DNA from: Sulfurivermis fontis
GTDB taxonomy: Bacteria; Pseudomonadota; Gammaproteobacteria; Thiohalomonadales; Thiohalomonadaceae
DNA length: 64,000 bases
Assembly: GCF_004001245.1 (NCBI RefSeq)
Contig: NZ_AP018724.1
Coordinates: forward strand, 1,232,501-1,296,500
Reading direction: 5' to 3'
Made by a program: the position numbers and the translations under genes. The notes beneath the pieces are model-generated. The model was not told where the DNA came from, did no database searches, and saw only the letters and a program-made list of their open reading frames with translations. Within the stretch, counting starts at the first letter, position 1. The number at the start of each line of letters is the position of its first letter. Positions 44,687 through 54,060 of this stretch are shown piece by piece.

Positions 44687-45353
44687 GGTGGTGCTGTCCT
44701 GTCATGACCTGGGCAAGACCTATACCGAAGGCCCGCAGGCGGTGGAGGTGTTGCGCGGGGTGAGCCTCGGCGTGGCGCGCGGCGAGCGTGTCGCCGTGGT
44801 GGGCGCCTCCGGCTCCGGCAAGAGCACGCTGCTGCACCTACTCGGCGGCCTGGACCTGCCGAGCCACGGCCGTGTCGAGGTGGCCGGGCAGGACATGGCC
44901 AGTCTCGGCGAGGCGGCGCGCGGTCGTCTGCGTAATCGCGCGCTGGGTTTCGTCTACCAGTTCCATCACCTGCTGGCCGAATTCACCGCGCTGGAAAACG
45001 TCGCCATGCCGCTGCTCATCCAGGGCGCCGCACCCGCCGAGGCGGCGCGCCGTGCCGGCGCACTGCTGGAGCGCGTCGGCCTGGGGCATCGCCAGAGCCA
45101 CAAGCCGGGCGAGCTGTCCGGCGGCGAGCGCCAGCGTGCCGCCCTGGCCCGCGCCCTCGTTACGCAACCGCAATGCGTGCTGGCCGACGAGCCCACCGGC
45201 AATCTGGATCAGCACACCGCGGAGCAGGTGTATGCCCTGATGCTGGAATTGAACGAGGAACTCAAGACCAGTTTCGTGGTGGTGACCCACGACATGGGCC
45301 TGGCGGCGCGCATGCATCGGATTCTCAGGCTGGAAGACGGCAGGATCGTCTAA
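44679..45353 (+). CDS. lolD: Lipoprotein-releasing ABC transporter ATPase LolD
   Basis: LolD powers lipoprotein release through the permease encoded just upstream. The 224-residue ATPase has Walker [21 protein letters not shown], the LolD-type Q-loop region [20 protein letters not shown], the signature [15 protein letters not shown], and Walker [12 protein letters not shown]. Translation overlaps that of lolC. A repeat element follows directly. Confidence 0.96.
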   Translation: MSEVVLSCHDLGKTYTEGPQAVEVLRGVSLGVARGERVAVVGASGSGKSTLLHLLGGLDLPSHGRVEVAGQDMASLGEAARGRLRNRALGFVYQFHHLLAEFTALENVAMPLLIQGAAPAEAARRAGALLERVGLGHRQSHKPGELSGGERQRAALARALVTQPQCVLADEPTGNLDQHTAEQVYALMLELNEELKTSFVVVTHDMGLAARMHRILRLEDGRIV

Positions 45354-45357
45354 CGGT

Positions 45358-45424
45358 AGTTACAAGTGACGAGTCTCAAGTTGCAAGAAGGAATCTTGTG
45401 ACTTGCAACTTGTCACATGTCACT
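45358..45424. repeat. Inverted-repeat element with AAGTGACAAGT-like arms, copy 2
   Basis: TACAAGTGACGAGTCTCAAG and the inverted ACTTGCAACTTGTCAC form the same kind of structure as at 40729-40789. It lies between the convergent lolD and DUF2062 genes, and the last bases encode the C-terminal residues of the latter. Confidence 0.65.
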
Positions 45425-45958
45425 GTTTCCAAAAGTCTTGCGCAGCTCGCGTTCGCGCTTCTTGTGCTGCCAGTGGCGGACCAGGTGCAGGCGCCACAGG
45501 CCGCGCACTACGGCATAGCCGAGCAGGCTGCAGATGACGCCCACCACGAAGCAGCCGAGCAGGAAGGGCTGCCAGATCACCGCCAGTTCCGCCTGCAGCC
45601 ACTCGATGCTGAATTTGCTGTCCGTGGGATGCAGCGGTACCCCCAGCAGCCAGCTGCCGACCTTGTAGCAGAAATAGAAGATCGGCGGCATGGTGATCGG
45701 GTTGGTGATCCACACCAGCGCAATGGACAACGGCAGGTTCACCCGGAACAGAATGGCGAACAGCGCCGCCGGCAGCATCTGGAACGGCATCGGCATGAAG
45801 GCCCAGAACAGACCGTTGGCGAAGGCGCCGGAGGCGGAGCGGCGGTTGAGGTGGAACAGGTTGGGGTCGTGCAGCAGGGTGCCGAAGATGCGCAAATGCC
45901 TGTGTTCACGGATCACGCGGTGATCCGGCATTAGGCGCTTGAGGAATTTCTTCGGCAT
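45413..45958 (-). CDS. DUF2062 membrane protein
   Basis: The 181-residue product has the DUF2062 pattern: a basic N-terminus (MPKKFLKRLMPDHRVIREHR), GLFWAFMPMPFQMLPAAL, WITNPITMPPIFYFCYKVG, and a final helix followed by a basic tail. The family consists of small inner-membrane proteins of unknown role and often lies near comEC or lol genes. The start at 45958 is divergent from comEC. Confidence 0.88.
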   Translation of the reverse strand: MPKKFLKRLMPDHRVIREHRHLRIFGTLLHDPNLFHLNRRSASGAFANGLFWAFMPMPFQMLPAALFAILFRVNLPLSIALVWITNPITMPPIFYFCYKVGSWLLGVPLHPTDSKFSIEWLQAELAVIWQPFLLGCFVVGVICSLLGYAVVRGLWRLHLVRHWQHKKRERELRKTFGNSDM

Positions 45959-46025
45959 GATGGGCGGCAGGCGCCTGCGCTGAACGTGGGCGCCTATTAT
46001 CCACAAACCATCAGGGGCAGGAAAC

Positions 46026-48323
46026 ATGGTCGCAGGGACGCTGGCCTTTCTTCTTGGCATTGTCATCTTCCAGTGGCAGGCGGATATCCCGTCCGCCCCC
46101 TGGCTCATCCTCATGTTGCCCTTGCCGCTGCTGCCGTGGTGGCTGCCCCGCGCCTGGCAACCGTCGGCGCGGCTGGCGGCATTGGCGGCGGCGGGATTTC
46201 TCTGGGCCTGGCTCCATGCCGCGCTGGTTCTTGCGCAGCAATTGCCGGCGGCACTGGAGGGCGAGGACCTGGTGCTGGAGGGCGTCATCGCCACGCTGCC
46301 CGAGGCCGATGGCCGGCGCAGCCGTTTTGTGTTCGATACGGAGCGCCTGTTCTATCGGGGGGACGCCCTGCCGCCGCCGGGGCGGGTGCGTCTGGCCTGG
46401 TACCAGCCCTATCCCGTGCTGGAGGCGGGCCAGCGCTGGCGTCTGCAGGTGCGCCTGAAGCAGCCGCACGGCATGGCCAATCCCGGCACCTTCGACTATG
46501 AAGGCTGGCTCTACCAGCAGCGCATCCGCGCCACCGGATATGTGCGGCCGGGAAACGATACGCGGCTGCTCGCGGCCGACAGCGGCGAGTTTCCCCTGCA
46601 GCGGCTGCGCCAGCGCCTGCATGCGCAGCTGCGCGCTGCCGTGGGCGAGCATCCCCTCGGCGGTCTGGTCGCCGCGCTGGCGCTGGGCGAGCGCCAGGAC
46701 ATCGGGCGCGAGCAATGGCTGCTGCTGCGCGCCACCGGCACCAACCATCTGGTCGCCATCTCGGGGCTGCATATCGGCATCATCGCCGGGCTGGTGTTTT
46801 TCCTCGTCCGTCGCCTGTGGCCCTGGCCGCAGCGCCTGCCCGCACCCAAGGCGGCCGCCCTCGCGGCGCTCATCGCTGCCGCGCTGTATGCGGCGCTGGC
46901 CGGATTCTCCCTTCCCACCCAGCGCGCCCTGATCATGGTGGCGGTGGCGATGCTGGCCCTGCTCGGCCAGCGTGCCCTGCGTCCGGCCCGGGTGCTGGCC
47001 GTCGCCCTGCTGGCGGTGCTGCTGCTCGACCCGCTGGCGGTGCTGTCGCCCGGTTTCTGGCTGTCCTTCGGCGCCGTGGCCCTGATCCTGTACGGCATGG
47101 GCGGGCGGCTGGGCGGCAGCGGCTGGTGGTGGCGCTGGGGGCGGGTGCAGGTGCTGGTGGCGCTGGGGCTCGCCCCGCTGCTGGCGGTGTGGTTCCAGCA
47201 GGTGCCGCTGCTTGGCGCCCTGGCCAATCTGCTGGCCGTGCCCTGGGTGTCGCTGCTGGTGGTGCCGCTGGTGTTGCTGGGTACGGCGCTGCTGGCGCCG
47301 TGGCCGGCCGCCGCGACGGCGCTTGTGTCCCTGGCGCTGTTCGGGCTGGAGGCCCTGTGGTGGTGGCTGGAATGGTGCGGCGGCCTGTTGCCGCCGCGCT
47401 GGAGCGTGCTGGCCGCCGTGCCGTGGACGCTGCTGCCGGCGCTGGCGGGGCTGGCGTGGCTGCTGGCGCCGCGCGGCTGGCCCGCGCGCTGGCTCGGCGT
47501 CATCTGGCTGTTGCCCCTGTTGCTGGTGCGGCCGGCGGGACCGGCCGTCGGCGAGGCCGCGGTGACGGTGCTGGATGTGGGGCAGGGGCTGGCGGTGCTG
47601 GTGCGCACCGCGAACCATGCGCTGCTGTATGACACCGGCCCGGCCTACGGCCCGGAGAGCGATGCCGGCGAGATGGTCCTGCTGCCGGTATTGCAGCATT
47701 TCGGCATCACGCGGCTCGATGCCCTGATCCTCAGCCACGGCGACAGCGATCACGCCGGCGGTGCCGCGGCGGTGTTCCAGGCGCTGGCGGTGGGGCGCTT
47801 TCTGAGCGGCGCGGAGGCGGCGCTGCCCTGGCGCGGGCACGAGCCCTGCGCGCGCGGCCAGCAGTGGGAGTGGGACGGCGTCCGTTTCGAGATCCTGTTT
47901 CCCGCCACGGCCGGGGGCCACAGCGGCCGCGGCAACGACAGTTCCTGCGTGCTGCGCATCGTCACGCCCCACGGCGCGCTGCTGCTCGCCGGCGACATCG
48001 AGGCCGCTGCGGAGCAGGCATTGCTGGCCGCGGTGCCTGAGCAGCTGGCGGCGGACGTGCTGGTGGCGCCGCACCACGGCAGCAAGACCTCATCCACGGC
48101 GCCGTTCGTGACCGCCGTGGCAGCGCGTCATGTGCTCTTTTCGGTAGGCTACCGCAACCGCTGGGGCTTCCCGCATCCGGCGGTGGTGGCACGCTACCGT
48201 GCGGCGGAGGCCGACGTGCATGACACGGCGCAGCAGGGCGCCCTTACCGTGCGGCTGGCGGCCGACGGCGTGCAGGTGGAATCCTGGCGGCAGCGGGCGC
48301 GGCGCTACTGGTTCAGTCAGTGA
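46026..48323 (+). CDS. comEC: DNA internalisation protein ComEC/Rec2
   Basis: ComEC forms the channel for single-stranded DNA uptake across the inner membrane. The 765-residue protein has the N-terminal OB-like domain, a competence membrane domain with LVAISGLHIGIIAGLVFFLV near residues 239-258, and a C-terminal metallo-beta-lactamase-like domain with VLDVGQGLAVLV and LSHGDSDHAGG near residues 568-578, which would cut the second strand. All domains are present, so it looks functional. Other competence genes are outside the window. Confidence 0.93.
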   Translation: MVAGTLAFLLGIVIFQWQADIPSAPWLILMLPLPLLPWWLPRAWQPSARLAALAAAGFLWAWLHAALVLAQQLPAALEGEDLVLEGVIATLPEADGRRSRFVFDTERLFYRGDALPPPGRVRLAWYQPYPVLEAGQRWRLQVRLKQPHGMANPGTFDYEGWLYQQRIRATGYVRPGNDTRLLAADSGEFPLQRLRQRLHAQLRAAVGEHPLGGLVAALALGERQDIGREQWLLLRATGTNHLVAISGLHIGIIAGLVFFLVRRLWPWPQRLPAPKAAALAALIAAALYAALAGFSLPTQRALIMVAVAMLALLGQRALRPARVLAVALLAVLLLDPLAVLSPGFWLSFGAVALILYGMGGRLGGSGWWWRWGRVQVLVALGLAPLLAVWFQQVPLLGALANLLAVPWVSLLVVPLVLLGTALLAPWPAAATALVSLALFGLEALWWWLEWCGGLLPPRWSVLAAVPWTLLPALAGLAWLLAPRGWPARWLGVIWLLPLLLVRPAGPAVGEAAVTVLDVGQGLAVLVRTANHALLYDTGPAYGPESDAGEMVLLPVLQHFGITRLDALILSHGDSDHAGGAAAVFQALAVGRFLSGAEAALPWRGHEPCARGQQWEWDGVRFEILFPATAGGHSGRGNDSSCVLRIVTPHGALLLAGDIEAAAEQALLAAVPEQLAADVLVAPHHGSKTSSTAPFVTAVAARHVLFSVGYRNRWGFPHPAVVARYRAAEADVHDTAQQGALTVRLAADGVQVESWRQRARRYWFSQ

Positions 48324-48394
48324 TGGTGTGGGGCGGGGCACATTTGGTACAGTGTCGCCACTTTTTTCCGGTTGTAATTCAAGGGGTATGACGG

Positions 48395-49021
48395 GTGTTT
48401 GAGATTATTGTCGCCGGCGGCTGGCTGATGGTGCCGATTATCCTGTGTTCCATCGCCGCCCTTGCCATCATCGGGGAGCGTTTCTGGAGCCTGCGTCAGG
48501 ACAAGGTGACGCCGAAGAATCTGGTGGCCCAGGTATGGCACTGGCGAAGGAACAACCAGCTCACCCCGGAACGGGTGCTGGCGCTGCGCAACAGCTCGCC
48601 CCTTGGCCGCGTGCTGGCCGCCGGTCTGCTCAACATGGCGCACAGCCGCGAGGTCATGAAGGAGAGCTTGGAGGAGACCGGCCGCCAGGTGGTGCTGGAG
48701 CTGGAGCGTTATCTCAACACCCTGGGCACCATCGCCTCCATCTCCCCGCTGCTCGGCCTGCTCGGCACCGTGCTCGGCATGATCAAGGTGTTCACCGCCA
48801 TCACCACTCAGGGCGTCGGCAATCCCGGCGTGCTGGCCGGCGGCATCTCCGAGGCGCTGATCACCACCGCCGCCGGCCTCACCGTCGCCATCCCCAGCCT
48901 GATGTTCTACCGCTATTTCCGCGGCAAGGTCGATGCCCTGGTGCTGAAGATGGAGGAGGAGGCGCTCAAGCTGGTGGAGGTGATCCACGGCGAGCGCGAG
49001 GCGGGGGATTCCGCGGGATGA
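48395..49021 (+). CDS. exbB: ExbB/TolQ/MotA-family proton channel protein
   Basis: The 208-residue protein has three membrane helices: VAGGWLMVPIILCSIAALAI, then SPLLGLLGTVLGMIKVFTAI, then ALITTAAGLTVAIPSLMFY, with the pore-lining threonine and proline residues of ExbB/TolQ. It starts with GTG at 48395. It pairs with the following exbD-type gene, overlapping by four bases. Placement between comEC and msbA is common in this group and may supply energy to an envelope process rather than TonB transport; no tonB is here. Confidence 0.92.
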   Translation: MFEIIVAGGWLMVPIILCSIAALAIIGERFWSLRQDKVTPKNLVAQVWHWRRNNQLTPERVLALRNSSPLGRVLAAGLLNMAHSREVMKESLEETGRQVVLELERYLNTLGTIASISPLLGLLGTVLGMIKVFTAITTQGVGNPGVLAGGISEALITTAAGLTVAIPSLMFYRYFRGKVDALVLKMEEEALKLVEVIHGEREAGDSAG

Positions 49022-49440
49022 AGTTCCAGCCCAACAAGCGCGAGGAGCCGGACGTCAATCTGACGCCGCTCATCGACGTCGTTTTTCTGCTGCTGATCTT
49101 CTTCATGGTTTCGACCACCTTCAACCGCGAGACCGAGATCGCCATCGAGCTGCCCGAGGCCAGCGGCGAGATCATGGAGAGCGAGCGCAAGGTGGTGGAG
49201 ATCAGCATCGACGGCGAGGGCCGTTTCTTCGTCAATCGCGAGGAAGTCGTCAACACCAAACTGGATACCCTCAAGCAGGCCATCGCCAGGGCCGCCGGCG
49301 ACGAGGCCAAGCCGCAGGTGATCCTGAGCGCCGACAAGCGCACCCCGCATCAGGCGGTGATCACCGCCATGGATGCGGCGCGCCAGCTGGGCTTCGTGCA
49401 TCTGACCTTCGCCACCAGCCAGCCCGCCGAGGGGCAGTAA
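49018..49440 (+). CDS. exbD: ExbD/TolR-family biopolymer transport protein
   Basis: The 140-residue product has the classic ExbD signature EPDVNLTPLIDVVFLLLIFF, with the proton-carrying aspartate in LIDVV, followed by a periplasmic domain with ILSADKRTPHQAVITAMDAA. The start ATG overlaps the exbB stop. The pair forms the proton-motive-force unit of the ExbBD family. The next gene, msbA, begins five bases after its stop, indicating one operon. Confidence 0.93.
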   Translation: MKFQPNKREEPDVNLTPLIDVVFLLLIFFMVSTTFNRETEIAIELPEASGEIMESERKVVEISIDGEGRFFVNREEVVNTKLDTLKQAIARAAGDEAKPQVILSADKRTPHQAVITAMDAARQLGFVHLTFATSQPAEGQ

Positions 49441-49444
49441 GCGG

Positions 49445-51220
49445 ATGTCCGACAAAGCCCCGGTTCGTTCGTGGCATCTCTATCGCCGCCTGCTGCGTTA
49501 TGTGCTGCCGCATTGGCGGATCTTCCTGCTCACCATCCTGGCGTTGGTGGTGGTGGCCGCCAGCGAGTCGGCCTTCGCCGCCCTGATCAAGCCGATGATG
49601 GACGGCACCTTCGTCGAGCGCGACCGCGCCGTGATCAAGTGGGCGCCGCCGGTGATGGTGCTGCTGTTCCTGTTCAGCGGTCTCGCCAGCTATGCTTCCT
49701 CCATGGGCATGCAGTGGGTGGCGCGCCGCGTCATCCAGACCCTGCGCGGCGAGATGTTCCGCCATCTGCTACGCCTGCCGGTGGCCTATTTCGACAGCGT
49801 TGCCTCGGGCACCCTCATCTCCAAGCTGATCTACGATGTCGAGCAGGTCTCCACGGCCAGCACCGATGCCATCAGCACCCTGGTGCGTGACACGCTGACG
49901 GTGGTGGCGCTGCTGGGCTGGATGCTCTATCTCAACTGGCAGCTGGCGCTGATCCTATTTCTCGGCGCGCCGGTAATCGCCAAGGTCATCAATGTCATCA
50001 GCGGCTATGCACGCCGCTACAGTTCGCGCATCCAGCACTCGGTGGGCGATGTCGCCCATGTCACCGAAGAGGCGGTCGAGGCGCAGCGCGTGGTGAAGAC
50101 CTTCGGTGGTCAGGACTACGAAACCAAACGTTTCGACGAGGCCAACGAGCGCAACCGTCGTCTCACCCTGCGCCTGGAGTCCCACGTTGCCGCCAGCTCG
50201 CCGCTGGTACAGTTCATCTCCGCACTGGGCTCTGCCGGCATCATCTATGTCGCCACCACGGAATCGATGCTGGAACAGATCACCCCCGGCACCTTTGTTT
50301 CGTTTCTCGCCGCCATGATGATGATGTATGCGCCGACCAAGCGTCTGACGCGCGTGACCGTCGTGCTGCAGCGCGGCCTCGCGGCGGCGGAGAGCATCTT
50401 CGGCTTCCTCGACACGCCGCTGGAGGTGGACGAGGGCCGGCAGCGTATCGAGCGCGCCCGCGGCGCCGTGGAGTACCGTGACGTCACCTTCCACTACAAC
50501 ACCGATCAGACGCCGGTGCTGCACGATGTGAGCCTGAAGATCGAACCGGGCCAGACCGTGGCCCTGGTGGGCCGGTCCGGCAGCGGCAAGTCCACCATGG
50601 TCAGCCTGTTGCCGCGCTTCTACGACGTGCAGCAGGGCCGGATATTGATCGACGGCATGGACATCCGCGAGCTGGAGCTGGAGAACCTGCGTGATCAGAT
50701 CGCCCTGGTGAGCCAGCACATCGTGCTGTTCAACGACACCATCGAGCGCAACATTGCCTATGGCCGCATGAGCGGCGCTTCGCGTGACGAGGTGGAACGT
50801 GCCGCCGAGGCGGCACATGCGCTGGAATTCATCCGCGACCTGCCGCTCGGCCTGGATACCCTGGTGGGCGAGAACGGCGTGCTGTTGTCCGGCGGCCAGC
50901 GCCAGCGCATCGCCATTGCGCGCGCCCTGCTCAAGAATGCGCCGATCCTGATCCTCGACGAAGCCACCTCGGCGCTGGATACCCATTCCGAGCGCCACAT
51001 CCAGCAGGCGCTGGAGGCGGTGATGAAGAATCGCACCACGCTGGTCATCGCCCACCGCCTGTCCACCATCGAAAACGCCGATCTCATCGTGGTCATGGAC
51101 AAGGGACGTATCGTCGAGACGGGCAAACATGGCGAGCTGCTGGAGCGAAACGGCCACTATGCGGCGCTGCACCGCCTGCAGTTCCGCGACGAGCCGGCAG
51201 CACCGCACGGCGAGGGCTGA
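49445..51220 (+). CDS. msbA: Lipid A export permease/ATPase MsbA
   Basis: MsbA flips core-lipid A across the inner membrane. The 591-residue half-transporter has an N-terminal six-helix domain (LYRRLLRYVLPHWRIFLLTI) and a C-terminal ATPase with Walker A ALVGRSGSGKSTMVSLLPRF, signature LLSGGQRQRIAIARALL, and Walker B ILILDEATSALD. Length and domain order are normal. lpxK follows, the usual partner in lipid A biogenesis. Confidence 0.95.
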   Translation: MSDKAPVRSWHLYRRLLRYVLPHWRIFLLTILALVVVAASESAFAALIKPMMDGTFVERDRAVIKWAPPVMVLLFLFSGLASYASSMGMQWVARRVIQTLRGEMFRHLLRLPVAYFDSVASGTLISKLIYDVEQVSTASTDAISTLVRDTLTVVALLGWMLYLNWQLALILFLGAPVIAKVINVISGYARRYSSRIQHSVGDVAHVTEEAVEAQRVVKTFGGQDYETKRFDEANERNRRLTLRLESHVAASSPLVQFISALGSAGIIYVATTESMLEQITPGTFVSFLAAMMMMYAPTKRLTRVTVVLQRGLAAAESIFGFLDTPLEVDEGRQRIERARGAVEYRDVTFHYNTDQTPVLHDVSLKIEPGQTVALVGRSGSGKSTMVSLLPRFYDVQQGRILIDGMDIRELELENLRDQIALVSQHIVLFNDTIERNIAYGRMSGASRDEVERAAEAAHALEFIRDLPLGLDTLVGENGVLLSGGQRQRIAIARALLKNAPILILDEATSALDTHSERHIQQALEAVMKNRTTLVIAHRLSTIENADLIVVMDKGRIVETGKHGELLERNGHYAALHRLQFRDEPAAPHGEG

Positions 51221-51265
51221 GCGCAGAACCACCGCGCCGATACCGGTTGTGCGGCAGGGGAAGGC

Positions 51266-52234
51266 ATGAATCGACTCGATCACTACTGGTACAGCGTCAA
51301 CCCGGTAGCGTTGCTGTTGCTGCCGCTGGCCGGACTGTTCTGTGCACTGGCGCTGTTGCGCCGTGCCGCCTACCGGTCCGGCTGGCTGCGCAGCACACGG
51401 CTGCCGGTGCCGGTGGTGGTGGTGGGCAATATCACCGTCGGCGGCAGCGGCAAGACGCCGCTGGTGATCTGGCTGGCCCAGTTCCTGCGTGCGCAGGGCT
51501 ATCGTCCCGGCATCATCAGCCGCGGCTACGGCGGCCTCGCCGCGCAGTGGCCGCAGGCGGTGACGGCGGACTCCGACCCGCGCGTGGTGGGCGACGAGCC
51601 GGTGCTCATCGTCCGGCGCAGCGGCTGTCCCATGACGGTGGGGCCGGATCGTGTGGCGGCCGGCCGCCTGCTGCTGCAACAGCACGACTGCGACATCATC
51701 CTCTCCGACGATGGCATGCAGCACTACCGCCTGGCGCGCGACGTGGAGATCGCCGTGCTGGACGGGGCGCGGCGGCTGGGCAACGGGTTCTGCCTGCCCG
51801 CCGGGCCGCTGCGTGAACCGGCGGGGCGTCTTGCCGGTATCGATCTGCGCGTGGGCAACGGTACGGCGGCGGCGGGGGAGCGGCTGATGACGCTGCAGCC
51901 GCAGGCCGTGCTGCATCTGCGCGACGGCACGGCGCAGCCGCTGGAGTCCTTTCGCGGCCGCAGTGTGCATGCCGTTGCCGGCATCGGCAATCCAGCGCGT
52001 TTTTTTCAGATGCTGCGCGATCACGGCATCACTGTTATCGAACATGCCTTTCCCGATCACCACCGCTACAGTGTCGCCGACGTGCAGTTTGGCGATGGCC
52101 TGCCGGTGCTGATGACGGAGAAGGATGGCGTAAAATGTCGTGCCTATGGTGATGAACACCTGTGGGCGGTGGCGGTAAGCGCGCAACTGCCCGACGACTT
52201 CGGCAGGCAACTGCTCTCCCTTTTGGCGAGGTGA
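51266..52234 (+). CDS. lpxK: Tetraacyldisaccharide 4'-kinase LpxK
   Basis: LpxK phosphorylates the 4' position of the lipid A disaccharide precursor. The 322-residue membrane-associated kinase has an N-terminal helix (ALLLLPLAGLFCALALLRR) and the P-loop VVVGNITVGGSGKTPLVIWL, then GIISRGYGG, VGDEPVLI and the ILSDDGMQHYRLARDVEI segment. GGGGAAGG precedes the ATG. Downstream trm112-like and kdsB genes follow closely. Confidence 0.95.
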   Translation: MNRLDHYWYSVNPVALLLLPLAGLFCALALLRRAAYRSGWLRSTRLPVPVVVVGNITVGGSGKTPLVIWLAQFLRAQGYRPGIISRGYGGLAAQWPQAVTADSDPRVVGDEPVLIVRRSGCPMTVGPDRVAAGRLLLQQHDCDIILSDDGMQHYRLARDVEIAVLDGARRLGNGFCLPAGPLREPAGRLAGIDLRVGNGTAAAGERLMTLQPQAVLHLRDGTAQPLESFRGRSVHAVAGIGNPARFFQMLRDHGITVIEHAFPDHHRYSVADVQFGDGLPVLMTEKDGVKCRAYGDEHLWAVAVSAQLPDDFGRQLLSLLAR

Positions 52235-52240
52235 TGAAAC

Positions 52241-52420
52241 ATGGACAAGAAACTGCTCGACATTCTGGTGTGCCCGCTGTGCAAGGGGCCGCTGGTATAC
52301 AAGAAGGAGCGGCAGGAGCTGATCTGCAAGGCGGATCGTCTGGCCTATCCGATCCGTGACGACATTCCCGTGATGCTGGAGGACGAGGCACGCCAGTTGG
52401 CGCCCGATGAGGAAGTCTGA
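52241..52420 (+). CDS. ycaR: Trm112/YcaR family zinc-ribbon-like protein
   Basis: This 59-residue protein starts [20 protein letters not shown] and continues with [20 protein letters not shown], the pattern of the YcaR/Trm112-like family. Only part of the usual zinc cysteines remain visible (CPLC and one later Cys). It lies between lpxK and kdsB as in many gammaproteobacteria, and its stop overlaps the kdsB start by one base. In other systems Trm112 proteins activate methyltransferases; that role is not shown here. Confidence 0.92.
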   Translation: MDKKLLDILVCPLCKGPLVYKKERQELICKADRLAYPIRDDIPVMLEDEARQLAPDEEV

Positions 52421-53178
52421 TGTCCTTTCGTGTCCTGATCCCGGCGCGCTACGCCTCCACTCGCCTGCCCGGCAAGCCGCTGCTCGACATCGGCGGCAAG
52501 CCGATGCTGCAGCGCGTATACGAACAGGCGCTGGCGAGCGGCGCCGCCAGCGTGGTGATCGCCACCGACGATGCGCGCATCGAGGCCGCCGCGCGCGGCT
52601 TCGGTGCCGCGGTCTGCATGACCGCGCCGGAACACAGCTCCGGCAGCGAGCGTCTGGCCGAGGCGGTGACAACGCTCGGTTACGGCGACGATGAAATCGT
52701 GGTGAACCTGCAGGGCGACGAACCGCTGATGCTGCCGCCGCTGCTCAGGCAGGTAGCCGACAACCTCGCCGCCCATGCCCACGCCGAGATGGCGACCCTG
52801 TGCACGCGCATCCACACCGCGGCGGAACTGTTCGACCCGCATGCGGTGAAGGTGGTGATGGACAGGGAGGGCATGGCGCTGTACTTCAGCCGCGCCGTCA
52901 TCCCCTGGGACCGCGACGCCTTCGCCATCACGACAGCGGAACTGCCGGCCCAGGCGGTGCACTACCGCCACCTCGGGCTGTACGCCTACCGCGTCGGGTT
53001 CCTCAAACGTTACGTCACGCTGGAGCCCTGCGCCCTGGAACGCATGGAGTCGCTGGAGCAGCTGCGTGTGCTGTGGCACGGCGCCGGCATCCACGTCGCC
53101 GAGGCCGCTGTGCCGCCGGCGCCCGGCGTAGACACTCCCGAAGATCTGGAGCGCGTGCGCCGCCTCATCGCCGGCTGA
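52420..53178 (+). CDS. kdsB: CMP-Kdo synthetase KdsB
   Basis: KdsB activates 3-deoxy-D-manno-octulosonate with CTP for lipopolysaccharide core synthesis. The 252-residue enzyme has the nucleotidyltransferase motif [15 protein letters not shown] near residues 6-20, [18 protein letters not shown] near residues 93-103, and the C-terminal [17 protein letters not shown] with [12 protein letters not shown]. It closes the msbA-lpxK-ycaR-kdsB run, all read in one direction. Confidence 0.97.
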   Translation: MSFRVLIPARYASTRLPGKPLLDIGGKPMLQRVYEQALASGAASVVIATDDARIEAAARGFGAAVCMTAPEHSSGSERLAEAVTTLGYGDDEIVVNLQGDEPLMLPPLLRQVADNLAAHAHAEMATLCTRIHTAAELFDPHAVKVVMDREGMALYFSRAVIPWDRDAFAITTAELPAQAVHYRHLGLYAYRVGFLKRYVTLEPCALERMESLEQLRVLWHGAGIHVAEAAVPPAPGVDTPEDLERVRRLIAG

Positions 53179-53190
53179 GGAAATCCGGGG

Positions 53191-53463
53191 TCAGTCGCAG
53201 GCCAGCAGGCCGAGGCGGGCAAAGTCGGGATGGACGGCGCTGCCGCTGTCGTCGAGCAGGGGAATGGTATAGATGCGCGGCACGATGCGGCCCGGTTCAC
53301 CGAAACGGTTGTCCTGCAGGTCGGTGTTGCGCCCGGCGTCCTGCAACACCAGGGTGGGACCATCCGCCAGCACCTCGATGACATGACAGGCGATGCCGCG
53401 ATGAGAGACCGGCTGGCCGATCAGGCTGCGTAGCTGGCTCAGGGACAGATTGATACAATCCAT
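53191..53463 (-). CDS. Small conserved-looking hypothetical protein
   Basis: The 90-residue product begins MDCINLSLSQLRSLIGQPVS and has a beta-rich middle (IACHVIEVLADGPTLVLQDA) and RIYTIPLLDDSG. The pattern is that of a compact soluble beta protein. It converges on kdsB and is divergent from the phosphatase gene. I recognise no family; earlier in-frame starts exist up to 53475. Confidence 0.6.
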   Translation of the reverse strand: MDCINLSLSQLRSLIGQPVSHRGIACHVIEVLADGPTLVLQDAGRNTDLQDNRFGEPGRIVPRIYTIPLLDDSGSAVHPDFARLGLLACD

Positions 53464-53524
53464 GACGAGTACCAAAGTACATTTGTGGGAAATTGAGTGT
53501 AGCTGAATTCAGGTGGTGTGTGAC

Positions 53525-54001
53525 ATGGTGAGGGTATTGATGGTCTGCATGGGCAATATCTGCCGTTCGCCCATGGCGCAGGGTTATTTCGAGCATCTGG
53601 TGCGCGAGGCGGGGCTGGCGCAGAAGATCCAGGTGGATTCCGCCGGGACCCATGCCTATCACGTGGGCAATCCGCCGGATACGCGGGCGCAGCAGACGGC
53701 GCGGCGGCGCGGCATCGATCTCAGCGGGCAGCGGGCGCGCAAGGCCCTGCGCGAGGACTTCCACATCTTCGACTATGTGCTGGCGATGGATCGGGACAAC
53801 TACGCGCTGCTGTCCGAGTTGTGCCCGGAGGGGCAGGAGCACAAGCTGCACCTGTTTCTGGAGTTCGCGCCGCAGCTGGCGGAGCGCGAGGTGCCGGATC
53901 CGTACTACGGCGGGCCGGAGGGGTTCGAGCGCGTATTCGATATGATCGAGGCGGCGGCGGCGGGGCTGCTGGAAGACATCCGCAGCCGGCACGGCATTTA
54001 A
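53525..54001 (+). CDS. Low-molecular-weight protein-tyrosine phosphatase
   Basis: The 158-residue enzyme has the P-loop VCMGNICRSPMAQGYFE near residues 7-23, with the nucleophilic Cys and the CX5R arginine, and the general-acid loop VPDPYYGG near residues 126-133. Such enzymes dephosphorylate tyrosine kinases that control exopolysaccharide or arsenate in the thioredoxin-coupled subgroup. No partner kinase lies here, so the substrate is unknown. A strong hairpin separates it from convergent rne. Confidence 0.92.
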   Translation: MVRVLMVCMGNICRSPMAQGYFEHLVREAGLAQKIQVDSAGTHAYHVGNPPDTRAQQTARRRGIDLSGQRARKALREDFHIFDYVLAMDRDNYALLSELCPEGQEHKLHLFLEFAPQLAEREVPDPYYGGPEGFERVFDMIEAAAAGLLEDIRSRHGI

Positions 54002-54014
54002 TCCGGTGCACATA

Positions 54015-54041
54015 AAAACGGGGAGCCTGGCTCCCCGTTTT
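54015..54041. terminator. Bidirectional rho-independent terminator
   Basis: AAAACGGGGAGCC and GGCTCCCCGTTTT are exact complements around one base, so the stem has an A-run on one side and a T-run on the other. It can terminate both the phosphatase gene and convergent rne. Confidence 0.9.
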
Positions 54042-54060
54042 ATTTGGTCTTGTCGAACCG

